64,000 nt of DNA, from positions 3,162,001 to 3,226,000 of the forward strand of contig NZ_AP023087.1 of the NCBI RefSeq assembly GCF_045862395.1, given 5' to 3'. The stretch comes from Marinicellulosiphila megalodicopiae. Lineage in GTDB: Bacteria; Pseudomonadota; Gammaproteobacteria; Pseudomonadales; Natronospirillaceae. A model generated the notes under the pieces. That model saw only the letters and a program-made list of their open reading frames with translations, searched no databases and had not been told where the DNA came from. The translations under genes and the position numbers were made by a program. Shown here piece by piece: positions 26,897 through 36,694 of this stretch. Each line of letters opens with the position of its first letter. Positions within the stretch are counted from its first letter, which is position 1.

Positions 26897-27493
26897 TGAA
26901 AAGCAGTAAATCAATGGGGTCAAATCAATGCAAATCAATGGGGTTAAATCCTAATACACAAGGATGTAAGTTACATGTCAATAAACCAGAAAGGCCCCCT
27001 CGTGACGTACATGGATGAACTAATGCCGTGAATACATCCCTACATGGATGTAAGAAATTAGAAAAACGCAGGAGCAGTTTTCGTGGATGTAATGGAACGG
27101 TCAGATTATTAACAAAGCCTTTAATTTCTTCATGGATGAAGAAATAAAACTTAAAAAGTCAGCACATGGATGTGCGCTTGCGACTTAGCAATCAAGAAAG
27201 GTTTCCTTTCACAGTATTGCTAACAAAGCTTTTAATTTAAAAAGGGACCTTTAAATTAAATTAAATTAAACTTAAAGAGAAGCACATGGATGTGCGCTTG
27301 CGACTTAATAAACCAGAAAGGTCCCCTTTCGAAGCTTTATTAACCAAGCTTTTTATTTCTTCATGGATGAAAAAATAAAACTTAAAAATTCAGCACATGG
27401 ATGTGCGCTTGCGACTTAGCAATCAAGAAAGGTTTCCTTTCGCTAGATTGCTAACAAAGCTTTTAATTTAAAAAAGGGACCTTTAAATTAAAC
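26897..27493. repeat. Array of CATGGATG-centred palindromes with swapped stems
   Basis: The gene-free stretch downstream of selO is built from hairpins. GCACATGGATGTGC occurs near 27162, 27282 and 27393, each followed by GCTTGCGACTTA. TTTCTTCATGGATGAAGAAA lies at about 27124-27144, with a near copy at about 27354. The stems TTTAATTTAAA/TTTAAATTAAA lie at 27227-27262 and 27465-27490. Each unit also holds a GAAAGG/CCTTTC hairpin whose outer stem differs but still pairs (TAGCAAT/ATTGCTA in units 1 and 3, AATAAA/TTTATT in unit 2). A higher-order unit of about 231 bp is repeated (27110-27270 against 27341-27493). Confidence 0.75.
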
Positions 27494-27496
27494 TTA

Positions 27497-29248
27497 TCAA
27501 GAAGAGCAACTCACAAACGAAACTCCCGCCACTTCAAAATACTTTGAAGGTTTTAATCGATAGTATTTATCCTCAATCTCTTTTGCTTGTTCATCATAAG
27601 GATTCGTCATTACGTCTTGCAGTTCATGAATTAAAGTATAATCGCCTTTTGCAGCTTGCTCATAAGCAGGCACTAAAAACCATTCGCGTAAAATGTATTT
27701 GGGGTTAACCAACTTCATTTGCTTTGAGATTTGTTCATTAGTTCTAGGTGTCGCTGATTTTGTTTCATTGCTGCTTAGTAGTGATTTCCATTTTTCTAGC
27801 CACGCAGTCCAGTGTGTATCTATTTCTTTATTATCTTGCTGTGCATAGAAACTTTTCTTCAACGGTTCAATATCATTTGGTATCGATGAAAGCTCTCTAA
27901 AAAACAGGGTGTAATCAACTGGAGTATGTTGCATGAGTGTCTGTAATTCAGTTAACAGTTCGTTAAAAGCCAGCTCGTCCGTTTCATTCGTTAATGGGTT
28001 AAGACCCAACTTGGCCAGCCACATTTTATTCATTTGCGTGTCTAAAACTTTTGAGAATTCATTTTCAATTTCGTTAAGGATTTGTAAATGCTCTGGATGC
28101 GAGTCGAGCAATACTCTTAAGGCTGAACAAAACATGCCGTAGTTTTTTTGCGCAGCATTACCTTGATTCATAAACGCGAAGTGTTGGCCGCCTCCTGTCC
28201 ATGATTGGTAATGAGGATCGTACACATCACAAAAACCAAACGGGCCATAATCAAGGGTAAAGCCACCTACTGCACAGTTGTCACTATTGAAGTTACCTTG
28301 GCAAAAACCCACTCGAATCCAATTTGCAATCATTGATGTCAGGCGCGTTTGAAACTGGCGTGCTAGCTCTATTATCTTTTCTGGATTGCTTGAATGTGTG
28401 TCTATTACATCTTTGTATTCACGATCAATCACATGTTGCACAATTTGTTCAAGCTCTTGCATGGAGATTGTGTGCTCATTAATGCGAGCTCGTCGAGCGA
28501 ATAATTCTATTTGCCCAACACGCAAAAATGACGGAGCAACACGTGTTGAGATTGCCACTGGCTCCGATATCATCCTGTCGGGATTTTGTGACATTGAGCC
28601 TTTTGAAAACCAAGGACGCTGAACCGTTTGGGTTTTAGACACATACAAACTTAAAGAGCGGGATGTTGGGACACCTAACGCGTGCATGTGCTCTTGCGCT
28701 AAAAACTCACGAATACTCGAGCGCAATACAGCACGTCCGTCTGCACCACGACAATATGGCGTTTTGCCGCCGCCTTTTAATTGCATTTCCCAACGTTGAT
28801 TATTAATGACAGCCTCAAGCACAGAAACTGCACGACCATCGCCATAACCGTTACCCGTTTGAAACGGACATTGCTGAATATATTCAGTGCCATAAATAGA
28901 AAGCGCGTAACCTGTTGCCCAACCTAATTTGCTCATTGGCGTTGGCACTTGAGATAAATCACCAGTGAACATTTGCATAAACTCAGGGGTTTGTGCCAAT
29001 TCATCAGCAAACCCTAATTCATTAAAGAAGGTTTTGCTGTGAGCAATATACTCAGGGTTTTCAATTTTTGTAGGGTTCACAGGCACATAATGCCCCGAAA
29101 ACACTTGGCGTGGCTCATAGTCTAGCCCGTGTGATGTTGAATCAGGATCACGGTTTAGCGAGTCCATCAGCGAATAGTCGGCTAGTTTTGCTAGATCGTT
29201 AAGCGTTGATATTTTGAGTGCTGTTTTTGGAAGGTTTTGATCTGTCAT
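27497..29248 (-). CDS. selO: Protein adenylyltransferase SelO (first copy)
   Basis: A 583-aa SelO/UPF0061 pseudokinase-fold AMPylase that transfers AMP to Ser/Thr/Tyr of target proteins and is linked to oxidative stress. Signature blocks are [58 protein letters not shown] and the C-terminal CSS (SCSS-stop) corresponding to the redox Cys/Sec of the family. The nucleotide-binding Lys and the DNxxxxG metal site are present. A second, shorter SelO is encoded at 46433-47854. The stop is TGA but follows CSS, so it is an ordinary terminator. Confidence 0.92.
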   Translation of the reverse strand: MTDQNLPKTALKISTLNDLAKLADYSLMDSLNRDPDSTSHGLDYEPRQVFSGHYVPVNPTKIENPEYIAHSKTFFNELGFADELAQTPEFMQMFTGDLSQVPTPMSKLGWATGYALSIYGTEYIQQCPFQTGNGYGDGRAVSVLEAVINNQRWEMQLKGGGKTPYCRGADGRAVLRSSIREFLAQEHMHALGVPTSRSLSLYVSKTQTVQRPWFSKGSMSQNPDRMISEPVAISTRVAPSFLRVGQIELFARRARINEHTISMQELEQIVQHVIDREYKDVIDTHSSNPEKIIELARQFQTRLTSMIANWIRVGFCQGNFNSDNCAVGGFTLDYGPFGFCDVYDPHYQSWTGGGQHFAFMNQGNAAQKNYGMFCSALRVLLDSHPEHLQILNEIENEFSKVLDTQMNKMWLAKLGLNPLTNETDELAFNELLTELQTLMQHTPVDYTLFFRELSSIPNDIEPLKKSFYAQQDNKEIDTHWTAWLEKWKSLLSSNETKSATPRTNEQISKQMKLVNPKYILREWFLVPAYEQAAKGDYTLIHELQDVMTNPYDEQAKEIEDKYYRLKPSKYFEVAGVSFVSCSS

Positions 29249-29532
29249 TTTTTTACCAAGGCTTGTAAGTTTTAATGGGGGTATCTTACCTTGTTATGGA
29301 TTTGGGTTCATCGAAGTTGTTTTGATGACTTCATTATCCTTATACATGAACAAACGATACATTCGATTACGCGATACTTTTCATTTCACCACTTCGCTTA
29401 GTTTCTAATAGGCTACTTATATTTTCAAAACATTAATACCCAAGGTATCGAAATATTCAACTTTTCTGATCACTACTTAAGCGAACAAATATCTATGTTA
29501 AGATGAATTTATTGACCTAAAGAGAAAGTGTT
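29249..29532. other. Intergenic, upstream of selO
   Basis: 284 bp with no gene or repeat recognised; it should hold the selO promoter on the minus strand and a promoter for the truncated DUF2157 frame. Confidence 0.3.
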
Positions 29533-29709
29533 ATGAAAAATTCAAGAAGCCAAATATTGGATTGGGCTGAAAAAGGATTAATTGAACCCCATAAACTGGA
29601 TGATGCCATGAGCTTAACTGGCGCTAAGCCGAGTAAACTTCAGTGGCGATCATTTTTGCTGCAATGTTTATTATGGATGGGTGTCTGTGCAATTTTTCTG
29701 AACCCATAA
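29533..29709 (+). pseudogene. DUF2157 membrane protein, N-terminal fragment
   Basis: An ATG at 29533, preceded by AGAGAAAGTG, starts MKNSRSQILDWAEKGLIEPH and continues KPSKLQWRSFLLQCLLWMGV. This matches the cytosolic helix and first membrane segment of DUF2157 proteins. The frame then runs into the ISAs1-type remnant and stops (IFLNP-stop). The rest of the gene is gone. DUF2157 genes are often neighbours of large DUF2339/DUF4401 membrane proteins, and a DUF2339 gene lies at 32072-35671, so the fragment probably marks an older locus broken by insertion. Confidence 0.7.
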
Positions 29710-29982
29710 AATGAATTTTTCTTGAAATTCAACAGGGTCTAAAAGTGAAAAAACACGAGAGATGGTATCGTGTGAAGGTACTCCGCTGCTCATATCTAAA
29801 AAGCTAGACAGCCATTCAAATTTTGCATGTCCATAGTCTTCAATTGAATCCCAATCATCTGCGCCACATAAAGTTGCGCAAAGTGTAATCGTGATAATAT
29901 TAACTAATGGATGTTTAATTTTCCCTGACTGTCTAAAATCAGTAATGGATGAAAATTGATCAAATATATTTTTAGAATTCAC
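29671..29982 (-). pseudogene. ISAs1-family transposase, N-terminal remnant
   Basis: 103 codons from an ATG at 29982, reading MNSKNIFDQFSSITDFRQSG ... GADDWDSIEDYGHAKFEWLS ... VPSHDTISRVFSLLDPVEFQ. This is the start of ISAs1/H-repeat-associated transposases, which are about 370 aa long. After ILWVQ the match ends and the frame runs into the DUF2157 fragment. No catalytic DDE residues are present, so it cannot be active. Confidence 0.88.
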
Positions 29983-30044
29983 GTTTTAAGTACTACTATC
30001 TCTGAAAGCCCCTATTTTAGCGGATTTTTCATGCGTTTGCCCTG
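29692..30044 (-). mobile_element. ISAs1-family insertion sequence remnant
   Basis: The intact end is on the right: on the minus strand the element begins CAGGGCAAACGCATGAAAAA at 30044, a typical ISAs1 terminal sequence, followed by the transposase start. The left part of the element, with its other inverted repeat, is deleted, so no target duplication can be seen. Confidence 0.7.
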
Positions 30045-30076
30045 AGAGGCACCCTTCTACTTTAAATAGCGTTCTA

Positions 30077-30286
30077 CTATCTAACGCCTTCATCAAACAA
30101 TGATTTTTTCAAAGCCACTATCCCCACGTCCAAATCTCGATACACTGGAATATTGTATTTATTTGCCACTACTTCCACATTACCTACTCGCCAAAATGTT
30201 TTAGGACAGACAATGATTAGTTTATTGCTGTCAGCATGAAGACCTAATTCTAAAAGAGAAATTGGCGATTGGCTGTTAGGTGCAAA
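30077..30286 (-). pseudogene. Nucleoside 2-deoxyribosyltransferase-like protein, C-terminal fragment
   Basis: An open minus-strand frame ends at TAG (30077-30079) and reads APNSQSPISLLELGLHADSN, IIVCPKTFWRVGNVEVVANK, NIPVYRDLDVGIVALKK. The SPISLLELG and FWRxGNVEVV blocks resemble the ends of small nucleoside 2-deoxyribosyltransferase-domain proteins. No start codon is present: upstream, the frame enters the 105-bp tandem repeat. It is evidently the tail of a gene whose front was lost. Confidence 0.6.
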
Positions 30287-30287
30287 A

Positions 30288-30491
30288 AACCTACAAAGAC
30301 AGACTGATTAAATACTACTTGATATTAATAAACAATATTCTCAAAGTTGATCAAAAATCATCTATAAACTCAACGCATTTATTGACAATAACAACCTACA
30401 AAGACAGACTGATTAAATACTACTTGATATTAATAAACAATATTCTCAAAGTTGATCAAAAATCATCTATAAACTCAACGCATTTATTGAC
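30288..30491. repeat. Two-copy tandem repeat, period 105 bp
   Basis: A 99-bp block beginning AACCTACAAAGACAGACTGA and ending AACTCAACGCATTTATTGAC is present at 30288-30386 and again, identical as far as I can read, at 30393-30491, joined by TAAC. The perfect identity suggests a recent duplication. The remainder to 30599 holds nothing recognisable. Confidence 0.85.
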
Positions 30492-30599
30492 AAAATATTT
30501 GAATTTTCTAAACGAGCGTAGAATAGCTGTTTTTTAGACACGCGAATTTACTAATTAAACGAATTAGTATTTTGAGATTGAAACCAGGAATATTTTTAT

Positions 30600-31607
30600 C
30601 TATTTTGTGGATTTACTAAAATAATACAAACAACTCGATACATTCAATGCGCGTTCACGCCCAAAGTTTTTTACGGTATCTATTATAGATAAAGATTCAC
30701 CCACAATACCTTTAAAGCTTGATTCAAAACTCGATGTGATATGCATCCATTTAACTGGATCTATATTTAACCTTGTCATCAACTCAGGAATATCGGTATT
30801 AATTTTACCTAATTTTCCTTTTCGTGATTGTCGACCTGTCCATTCCACCAATTCAATATAAGTGGTTAATCGGCAAGGAATCCCTTTTGGCATATCTTTT
30901 CTAGCACAGCCTGCAAAATTCATTAAACTATCAACCTGTTCTTTTTGATTATTAGGTTTATCGCTTTTTAAAGATTGTTCGATGCGTTTTTTAATACTGG
31001 TATGCGCCGATTTCTCCGGTGTTTTTGCCATTTTAGCTCTCACCGGATTTAAATCCACATAAGCCATGCAGGCCAATAATGCTTTTTCATCAAGTAATGC
31101 TTGAGACTTAAAACGCCCCTCCCAAAATTTACCTGTGCAGTTATCTTCTTGATTAGCAATGCGCGCTAACGGCTCATTAATACATTTCATGAACCAACCC
31201 AAATCCATTAAACGGCTACGATATTCATCGGCACGCTCTTGTACTAAATCCATTTCAATTTCTGATAAAACCTCACCTTTCACGTATTTTTGAGTTAACA
31301 CTGTGCCTTTGTAAACCTTATGCCAGCGTTCGATTACCTGAAGATCGCTCAGTTTTTTAGAAGCATCAAGGTCTATAAATACAACTAAATGGAAATGATT
31401 TGACATAATCGCATAGGATGCTATTTTTATATTAAAGATCGTTGGCAATTCTTCTAAACGATTTTCAATCCATTCTTGCCTGTGTGAATAATCCTTTTTG
31501 GTGACGGAATCTTTACCCAAGATAAAGCATCGCCTGCAACAACGACTTACCAAATGATAGTATGGTGTAGCCTCAATAGATACGAGTTTCTTTCTGGCGA
31601 TTGGCAT
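30600..31607 (-). CDS. Y1-type (IS200/REP-associated) transposase
   Basis: 335 aa from an ATG at 31607 with CAGGAG upstream. An upstream start at 31631 would add eight residues. The HUH nuclease core is visible: PYYHLVSRCCRRCFIL, then ASYAIMSNHFHLVVFIDLDA with the HFH metal site, then FKSQALLDEKALLACMAYVD with the region expected to hold the catalytic Tyr (near YVDLNPVRA). The long C-terminal extension is typical of non-IS relatives such as REP-associated tyrosine transposases. No clear element ends flank it. Six GTAG-foot hairpins elsewhere in the window are candidate substrates. Confidence 0.8.
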   Translation of the reverse strand: MPIARKKLVSIEATPYYHLVSRCCRRCFILGKDSVTKKDYSHRQEWIENRLEELPTIFNIKIASYAIMSNHFHLVVFIDLDASKKLSDLQVIERWHKVYKGTVLTQKYVKGEVLSEIEMDLVQERADEYRSRLMDLGWFMKCINEPLARIANQEDNCTGKFWEGRFKSQALLDEKALLACMAYVDLNPVRAKMAKTPEKSAHTSIKKRIEQSLKSDKPNNQKEQVDSLMNFAGCARKDMPKGIPCRLTTYIELVEWTGRQSRKGKLGKINTDIPELMTRLNIDPVKWMHITSSFESSFKGIVGESLSIIDTVKNFGRERALNVSSCLYYFSKSTK

Positions 31608-31718
31608 AAAAAATCTCCTGTAGACAATCATTTCTTTAATTATTTTTAATTAATTAAATAATAGTTTATGGAGGTAAAATCGCTATTTTATTTTTGTGAC
31701 GTTTTGTTGCTTAGGTTG

Positions 31719-31761
31719 TGTGTCTATGTAGTTATATTAGTGTGTCTATGTAGTTATATTA
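31719..31761. repeat. 22-bp tandem duplication
   Basis: TGTGTCTATGTAGTTATATT plus A is repeated at 31719 and 31741 with one base between. It sits between the Y1 transposase gene and the small membrane protein gene. Confidence 0.7.
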
Positions 31762-31954
31762 AACAAAACAACATAAATGGATATGCAATCAAAAATGTAT
31801 AGATAACAGACAAAAATATATAAATACCTACTCCATTATAATACTCACCAGAAGGTAGTATTGAAAAAACAACAATTAATACAGGCATACAAACTAGAGG
31901 ACTTATAAACAGAGTTTTTAAATAAGCGATGGTGACATTTGATACGACTTTCAT
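31754..31954 (-). CDS. Small two-helix membrane protein
   Basis: 66 aa from the ATG at 31954, chosen because GAAAGGAAT precedes it; a start at 31987 is also open. It begins MKVVSNVTIAYLKTLFISPL and has two hydrophobic segments (about 12-32 and 42-62) around SGEYYNGVG. I do not recognise it. Its stop lies in the tandem duplication at 31719-31761. Confidence 0.5.
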   Translation of the reverse strand: MKVVSNVTIAYLKTLFISPLVCMPVLIVVFSILPSGEYYNGVGIYIFLSVIYTFLIAYPFMLFCLI

Positions 31955-32071
31955 TTTAATTATTCCTTTCAAAAAATGTACAATCACACATTCCTAATAT
32001 TTATTTTAAATTGCGCCTGTCAAATCATTACTACTGACAGGCACAACTCAAACTTATCCACATCTATAATT

Positions 32072-35000
32072 TCAGACTATTTGTTGCGTACTTTTTAATC
32101 GATACTTTTGAAACACATATGCCCCTATCATCAATATACTGCCCATCATCATTAATGCTATGACTTTTTCTATATTGCTGGATCCTGCCAAGTCATAAAT
32201 TAATACCTTAGCGGCGGTGAGTACGTATAACGCTAAGCTGAGTTTTATTAAGGATTTATACTGTTCTTTTAATGTTAAAAACAGCACGAATAACGCCTGC
32301 AGTAATAGTAATATTGAGATTAGAATTGACCAGTCTGCTAAGGCGTAGTTGATAAAACCAATATAACTTAGGGCTAACATAACATGGAAGATCCAATAAA
32401 ATATAACCTGTGTCGTTACTTTATTGTTTAAGAATATAAGTGTTTGATTGGTTGTAAAACAAACTAAATACCCCACTGTTAATACCACTAATAATGCCAA
32501 TACCATGAAGATACTTTGTACTGACATCAACTCGCCATTGGTTTGAAATACACTGCCTATAATGACGATTGATAAACAAAATACCATAGACACATATGCC
32601 AGCGTTAAACTTGGGCGAATAATGTGTTTAAGTTGAGTGTTCATTATTAAAAAATACAACGCAATGGATGTGACAGCCAAGCTTACAAATACATGCCCTA
32701 GCACAGCAAAACTTAAAGCAAATACTGCAAATAGGTAGAAATACGGGCTTTGTTGTAATTGCATTTTATAATCGGACACACTGTGTTTGGTGATGCCTAA
32801 AATATTTTCAAATTTGTTAATGACAGTAATAATGACAAGACCCACAACAATTGCGAATAACCCTGGTAACTGAGCGGTACCTGTTAGGGCTAACGCGGCA
32901 ATATACACCGTGGCGAATACTGCACAGTAGAATAAAATTTTAGTTTCAATCAACAACGCTTTGTATTTTAAGACTCGGTGTAAAAACCAACTAATAAAGA
33001 ATGAAGCAAAAATAGCCACAGGCAAGAATTCAACATACGATCTTGCGACTTTACCTAAAAATAGTAATGGTAAAAGGATGTATATAAATAAACGCACCCA
33101 TTTTGAAAATTGATACAAACTGGTTTTAAAATTGAGCTTTTGATAGATGGTTAACATAAACCAAGCATTGAACATTAGCTCAGCATATCCGATCATGACT
33201 AGATAAGGTTGATCTGAGAAATGGAACGTGTTTACTTGTGAGTATCCATAAAGCGCCATTACTCCATAAAATATAAATAATCCCCAAGCTAACTTTTCAC
33301 TAATCAGTAAATTGAATTTCAACGATCTATATAGTGTTGCACAGATGACTACTGGCATTAATATAAATGTCCACGCATCGATCAAGATATAGCTGGTATA
33401 TAAAAAGAATAATGCGGCAAAGAAACTGACACTTTCGTTTAACATATATTTTTGTTTTTTAATGGTATCGCTGTTAATCCAATTAGCTTGAATGAATAAC
33501 GACCCGTATAAAACAGCAAAACTTACCAGTATAACCAAAAGATCAAACCATAGAGCATCAAAACTTGATTGATTTAAAGGATTTGAAATATGATTAATGA
33601 TATTCATTGTGCTTAATAGAGTTAATGCGATTGGAACGCCATACACTACATACTGCAGGGCAAGCATTAAATCATTTGACCAGATTTTTACTTTAAACTT
33701 CAAAAAGAATATATGCCCAATCCATAGACTTGCTAATAATTCGATGATCATCACCCAAGCTTTAAAGCTTTGTTCGATATAAATTGGAGACGTAATTGCG
33801 CTAAATAGATTAAATAATATTGTGCCTAATAATGAAAATAAGACCACGGGTCCCGCTTTAACTGAAAACAATTTAATATTTAGTAAGCTTAACGCTATTG
33901 GAATAAACAACCATAATTCCATAGATTGGACATATATAAACAAGATTGAACAGATGAAAAATACGGAACTAAATGAGTAAAGTTCAATAAATACTTGTTT
34001 GATTTTATTTTCTATAGACGTACTAGTAATAGAGTAATGCGCCACTATTTTATACAACGCATAACTAAATAATGTAAAAATCGCTAGGCTAATCAAATAA
34101 TTCACATCGCTGTTTGTAATTAATTGCATAACCATCATCCAAACAAGGCTTCCCATTGCGTAAATAAAGAGTAAATACCCCTCTAAACGAATAAGCGAAA
34201 ACTGATATTTAAACCCGATAAACAACAGCATTAACGCCTCTAATAACCACAAGACATTGTTTAATTCAGCCGGTGCCAACACAAAAATAATACACGCAGA
34301 CAGCAGCGCGATAAACAAGATGAACATAGGTGCGATACTGGATTTTAAAATACTGAATAATCGAACGGTTGCGATTAAAACAGCAAGTACTAAAGCAAAA
34401 CAAACGGCGACTAACCACGAATGCTGCTGTATGGAAAACATGGCGTAGATGAAGTAAAAAAGGTTGGCTACTAACAGCGTTAATGTTTTTCGATCCAGTT
34501 TTTCTTTGAGCTGCAAGCCATTAAAACTGAAGTAATATACAAACACCAAAAAGGTAATACTTAAAAACAATACAGCTAAATATGGATGAACCTGTGCGCT
34601 TAATTGTAAATATTGTAGCATCGACAGACCTATAACAAAGGTAAGTTTACCCAATGCCGACCATTTTATACTGATGGATAAATACAAATTCACGAACATC
34701 AAAACAAATAAATAAACAAAATACACCCAAGAACTTTCATCTATTTGCCCTGAAATAACCGGCATTAACAACCCACCAATTAACGTAATGGCGGCCACGA
34801 CTTTGGTTTCGAATATTTTAGCTAATAAAGTTGAATAGCAGGTAATTGAAATAAGCAAAATAAAACTCACCACAGGCGAGACTATTTGATAATAAGGGCC
34901 GATAAAATAAGCGGTTAAGTAGTTAAATATTATTCCTAAGGCTATGACACTTGCGCCATACTCGCTAAATTCAGTTTTCTTAACCGATAAATACATCCCC

Positions 35001-35671
35001 AACACACTGATGCCACCACCTATGACAAACCCTGTTATGGCTTTGAGGGTGTCGTTAAATAGAGAGTAAAATGCATATTGTAATAAATAGCCAAAGCCAA
35101 AGGTTAATGTGATGATGCCAGCCACTGTCATTAAAAATACAGGAGCCTTGCCTTGTTTGTGGTAAAACTCGTATAACGAAATAATTTTATTAAACACTTC
35201 CATTACGGGAGCGGCGACTAAATTGAATAGCCCGATAAGTTGCGTGATTAACGAGCGACCTAATTTGTCTAAGATGCCGTCGCTTTTTTCGATTTCTTTA
35301 ACAGGTTGATTTGCTTTAATAACGATGTCTGAAGTGTTCTCTTCCACTTTTTCGGCTGTTGTTTCTATTTGCGCTTTTTTAGAGTCTTGTATGGATTCTG
35401 GTTCAGCGTTAAGTACTTCTGTTTTTTCTATTATTTTTTCTTGCTTGGTCGCTGTGGGTGCAATCGTAGTCGGTGGTGAGGGTACGCTGGCTTTTTCATC
35501 TTTCAAAGGGACACCTGGTTGCATAAAACTATCAACGATTTGTTGTTGTTTCAAATCGTCTAAATTTTGCTGCAGTGCATCCACCCGGCTTGAAAACTCT
35601 AAGCGAGTTAAGCTAATTTTTTGTTGGAGCTGCTCTATTTGCTTAGCTAGCTCTTTGTTGTTTTCACTCAA
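32072..35671 (-). CDS. DUF2339 family giant membrane protein
   Basis: 1,199 aa. The N-terminal 60 residues form a coiled coil (MSENNKELAKQIEQLQQKIS), followed by a charged, proline/threonine-rich linker and then about 25-30 closely packed hydrophobic helices from residue 145 to the end. This architecture and the FGxGYLLQYAFYSLFN segment match DUF2339. The function is unknown; a role in the cell envelope is assumed because of its topology. The start at 35671 follows AAGGAAA. It is probably monocistronic. A broken DUF2157 gene, a common companion, lies 2.4 kb away. Confidence 0.88.
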   Translation of the reverse strand: MSENNKELAKQIEQLQQKISLTRLEFSSRVDALQQNLDDLKQQQIVDSFMQPGVPLKDEKASVPSPPTTIAPTATKQEKIIEKTEVLNAEPESIQDSKKAQIETTAEKVEENTSDIVIKANQPVKEIEKSDGILDKLGRSLITQLIGLFNLVAAPVMEVFNKIISLYEFYHKQGKAPVFLMTVAGIITLTFGFGYLLQYAFYSLFNDTLKAITGFVIGGGISVLGMYLSVKKTEFSEYGASVIALGIIFNYLTAYFIGPYYQIVSPVVSFILLISITCYSTLLAKIFETKVVAAITLIGGLLMPVISGQIDESSWVYFVYLFVLMFVNLYLSISIKWSALGKLTFVIGLSMLQYLQLSAQVHPYLAVLFLSITFLVFVYYFSFNGLQLKEKLDRKTLTLLVANLFYFIYAMFSIQQHSWLVAVCFALVLAVLIATVRLFSILKSSIAPMFILFIALLSACIIFVLAPAELNNVLWLLEALMLLFIGFKYQFSLIRLEGYLLFIYAMGSLVWMMVMQLITNSDVNYLISLAIFTLFSYALYKIVAHYSITSTSIENKIKQVFIELYSFSSVFFICSILFIYVQSMELWLFIPIALSLLNIKLFSVKAGPVVLFSLLGTILFNLFSAITSPIYIEQSFKAWVMIIELLASLWIGHIFFLKFKVKIWSNDLMLALQYVVYGVPIALTLLSTMNIINHISNPLNQSSFDALWFDLLVILVSFAVLYGSLFIQANWINSDTIKKQKYMLNESVSFFAALFFLYTSYILIDAWTFILMPVVICATLYRSLKFNLLISEKLAWGLFIFYGVMALYGYSQVNTFHFSDQPYLVMIGYAELMFNAWFMLTIYQKLNFKTSLYQFSKWVRLFIYILLPLLFLGKVARSYVEFLPVAIFASFFISWFLHRVLKYKALLIETKILFYCAVFATVYIAALALTGTAQLPGLFAIVVGLVIITVINKFENILGITKHSVSDYKMQLQQSPYFYLFAVFALSFAVLGHVFVSLAVTSIALYFLIMNTQLKHIIRPSLTLAYVSMVFCLSIVIIGSVFQTNGELMSVQSIFMVLALLVVLTVGYLVCFTTNQTLIFLNNKVTTQVIFYWIFHVMLALSYIGFINYALADWSILISILLLLQALFVLFLTLKEQYKSLIKLSLALYVLTAAKVLIYDLAGSSNIEKVIALMMMGSILMIGAYVFQKYRLKSTQQIV

Positions 35672-35944
35672 AATTCAATTTCCTTGAACATTACATAGTG
35701 GATTAAAGAGCTGCATTATTACACAGTTAGCATGGATAAAAAACGAACGGTTTTTTAAAAACAGCTGACGATTGGTTTAAATAAGATCAACTAACCAGTT
35801 TATTGGTATATCACGCCATCCTGTTCTAAAGCATTATCACGAATTTATATTAAAGCTTTCGACTTCACGGCAATTTGCTCGGCTTTGCCATCCTGCGTCG
35901 CTCTACTAATTACTTCCATTTGAGAGTCCTGCATTATTCTAATT

Positions 35945-35961
35945 AACTACGTCCTGTAGTT
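35945..35961. repeat. Hairpin AACTAC-gtcct-GTAGTT
   Basis: A perfect 6-bp stem around the 5-base loop GTCCT (AGGAC on the other strand). A hairpin with the same loop and a different stem occurs at 63936-63952. It lies just before the 3' end of the spermidine-synthase-like gene. The rest of 35672-35974 has no gene. Confidence 0.5.
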
Positions 35962-35974
35962 ATAAATATCGAAT

Positions 35975-36694
35975 CTATCGAACCACGCAAACATAAACCG
36001 AATTTGTCGATTCATTATTTTGAAACGGATTATAAAAAGACACGACATGCGATTCAACCGAAGCAAACACGGTGCTTAATAATGCTTCAAATTTTGGATC
36101 AGGCAGATTTTGTGACCACATGGCAAACACACCTTTTGACTTTAATTGTTTGGCCATTAAGGCTAATTTTTCAGTGGTATAAAAACTGGCGTTGGATGCA
36201 TTCAAAAATTCATCGGGTGAGTGATCTATGTCTAACAATATCGCGTCGAACTTTTTGTTTGGACTGGTTGCATCAAAACCGATTTCTTGATCGCATGCTA
36301 AATCAAAAAAACTGCCTAATACATATCGATTTCGAGAATCGGAATTTAGCACTTTACCTAAAGGCACTAACTCGTCTTTGTGCCATCCTATGACTGTCTC
36401 TAATGCGTCCACTACTAGTAATTCTTTAATACGTGTGTCTTTTAATGCGGCGACGGCTGTATAACCTAATCCTAAGCCACCAACAACTACGCTCAGATTA
36501 TCGCCCTGTACTTTAGCTAAACCCAAATCCGACAACGCTTCTTCTGCTGCTACAAACATGCTTGACATTAAAAACTCTTCGCCTAGTTTCACTTCATAAA
36601 TATCGATATCACCAAATACGGGTATACGACGTTTACGTAGGGATATTTCACCTAGGCTGGATGCTTGGCTGTCTATTTCTTCGAACAATGGCAT
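35975..36694 (-). CDS. Spermidine synthase-like methyltransferase-fold protein
   Basis: A 239-aa Rossmann protein. The glycine motif is VVVGGLGLGYTAVAAL, with an acidic strand end in LLVVDALE and FDAILLDIDHSP as the equivalent of the catalytic-loop region, then FAMWSQNLPD. It resembles spermidine synthase-like proteins that lack the N-terminal beta-strand tetramer domain, so true aminopropyl transfer is doubtful. The start at 36694 is supported by AGGAAACC. An upstream frame of about 60 codons (to 36866) overlaps it and is not convincing. Confidence 0.75.
   Translation of the reverse strand: MPLFEEIDSQASSLGEISLRKRRIPVFGDIDIYEVKLGEEFLMSSMFVAAEEALSDLGLAKVQGDNLSVVVGGLGLGYTAVAALKDTRIKELLVVDALETVIGWHKDELVPLGKVLNSDSRNRYVLGSFFDLACDQEIGFDATSPNKKFDAILLDIDHSPDEFLNASNASFYTTEKLALMAKQLKSKGVFAMWSQNLPDPKFEALLSTVFASVESHVVSFYNPFQNNESTNSVYVCVVR

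Noticed and set aside
26897..27493. CRISPR array downstream of selO
   Set aside because: The repeats are long self-complementary hairpins with a higher-order 231-bp period, and the 'spacers' are themselves repeated. No cas genes are present.
30280..30537. 85-codon plus-strand frame with two identical 35-residue repeats
   Set aside because: The frame is just the 105-bp tandem DNA repeat, whose length is a multiple of three. No start site supports translation.
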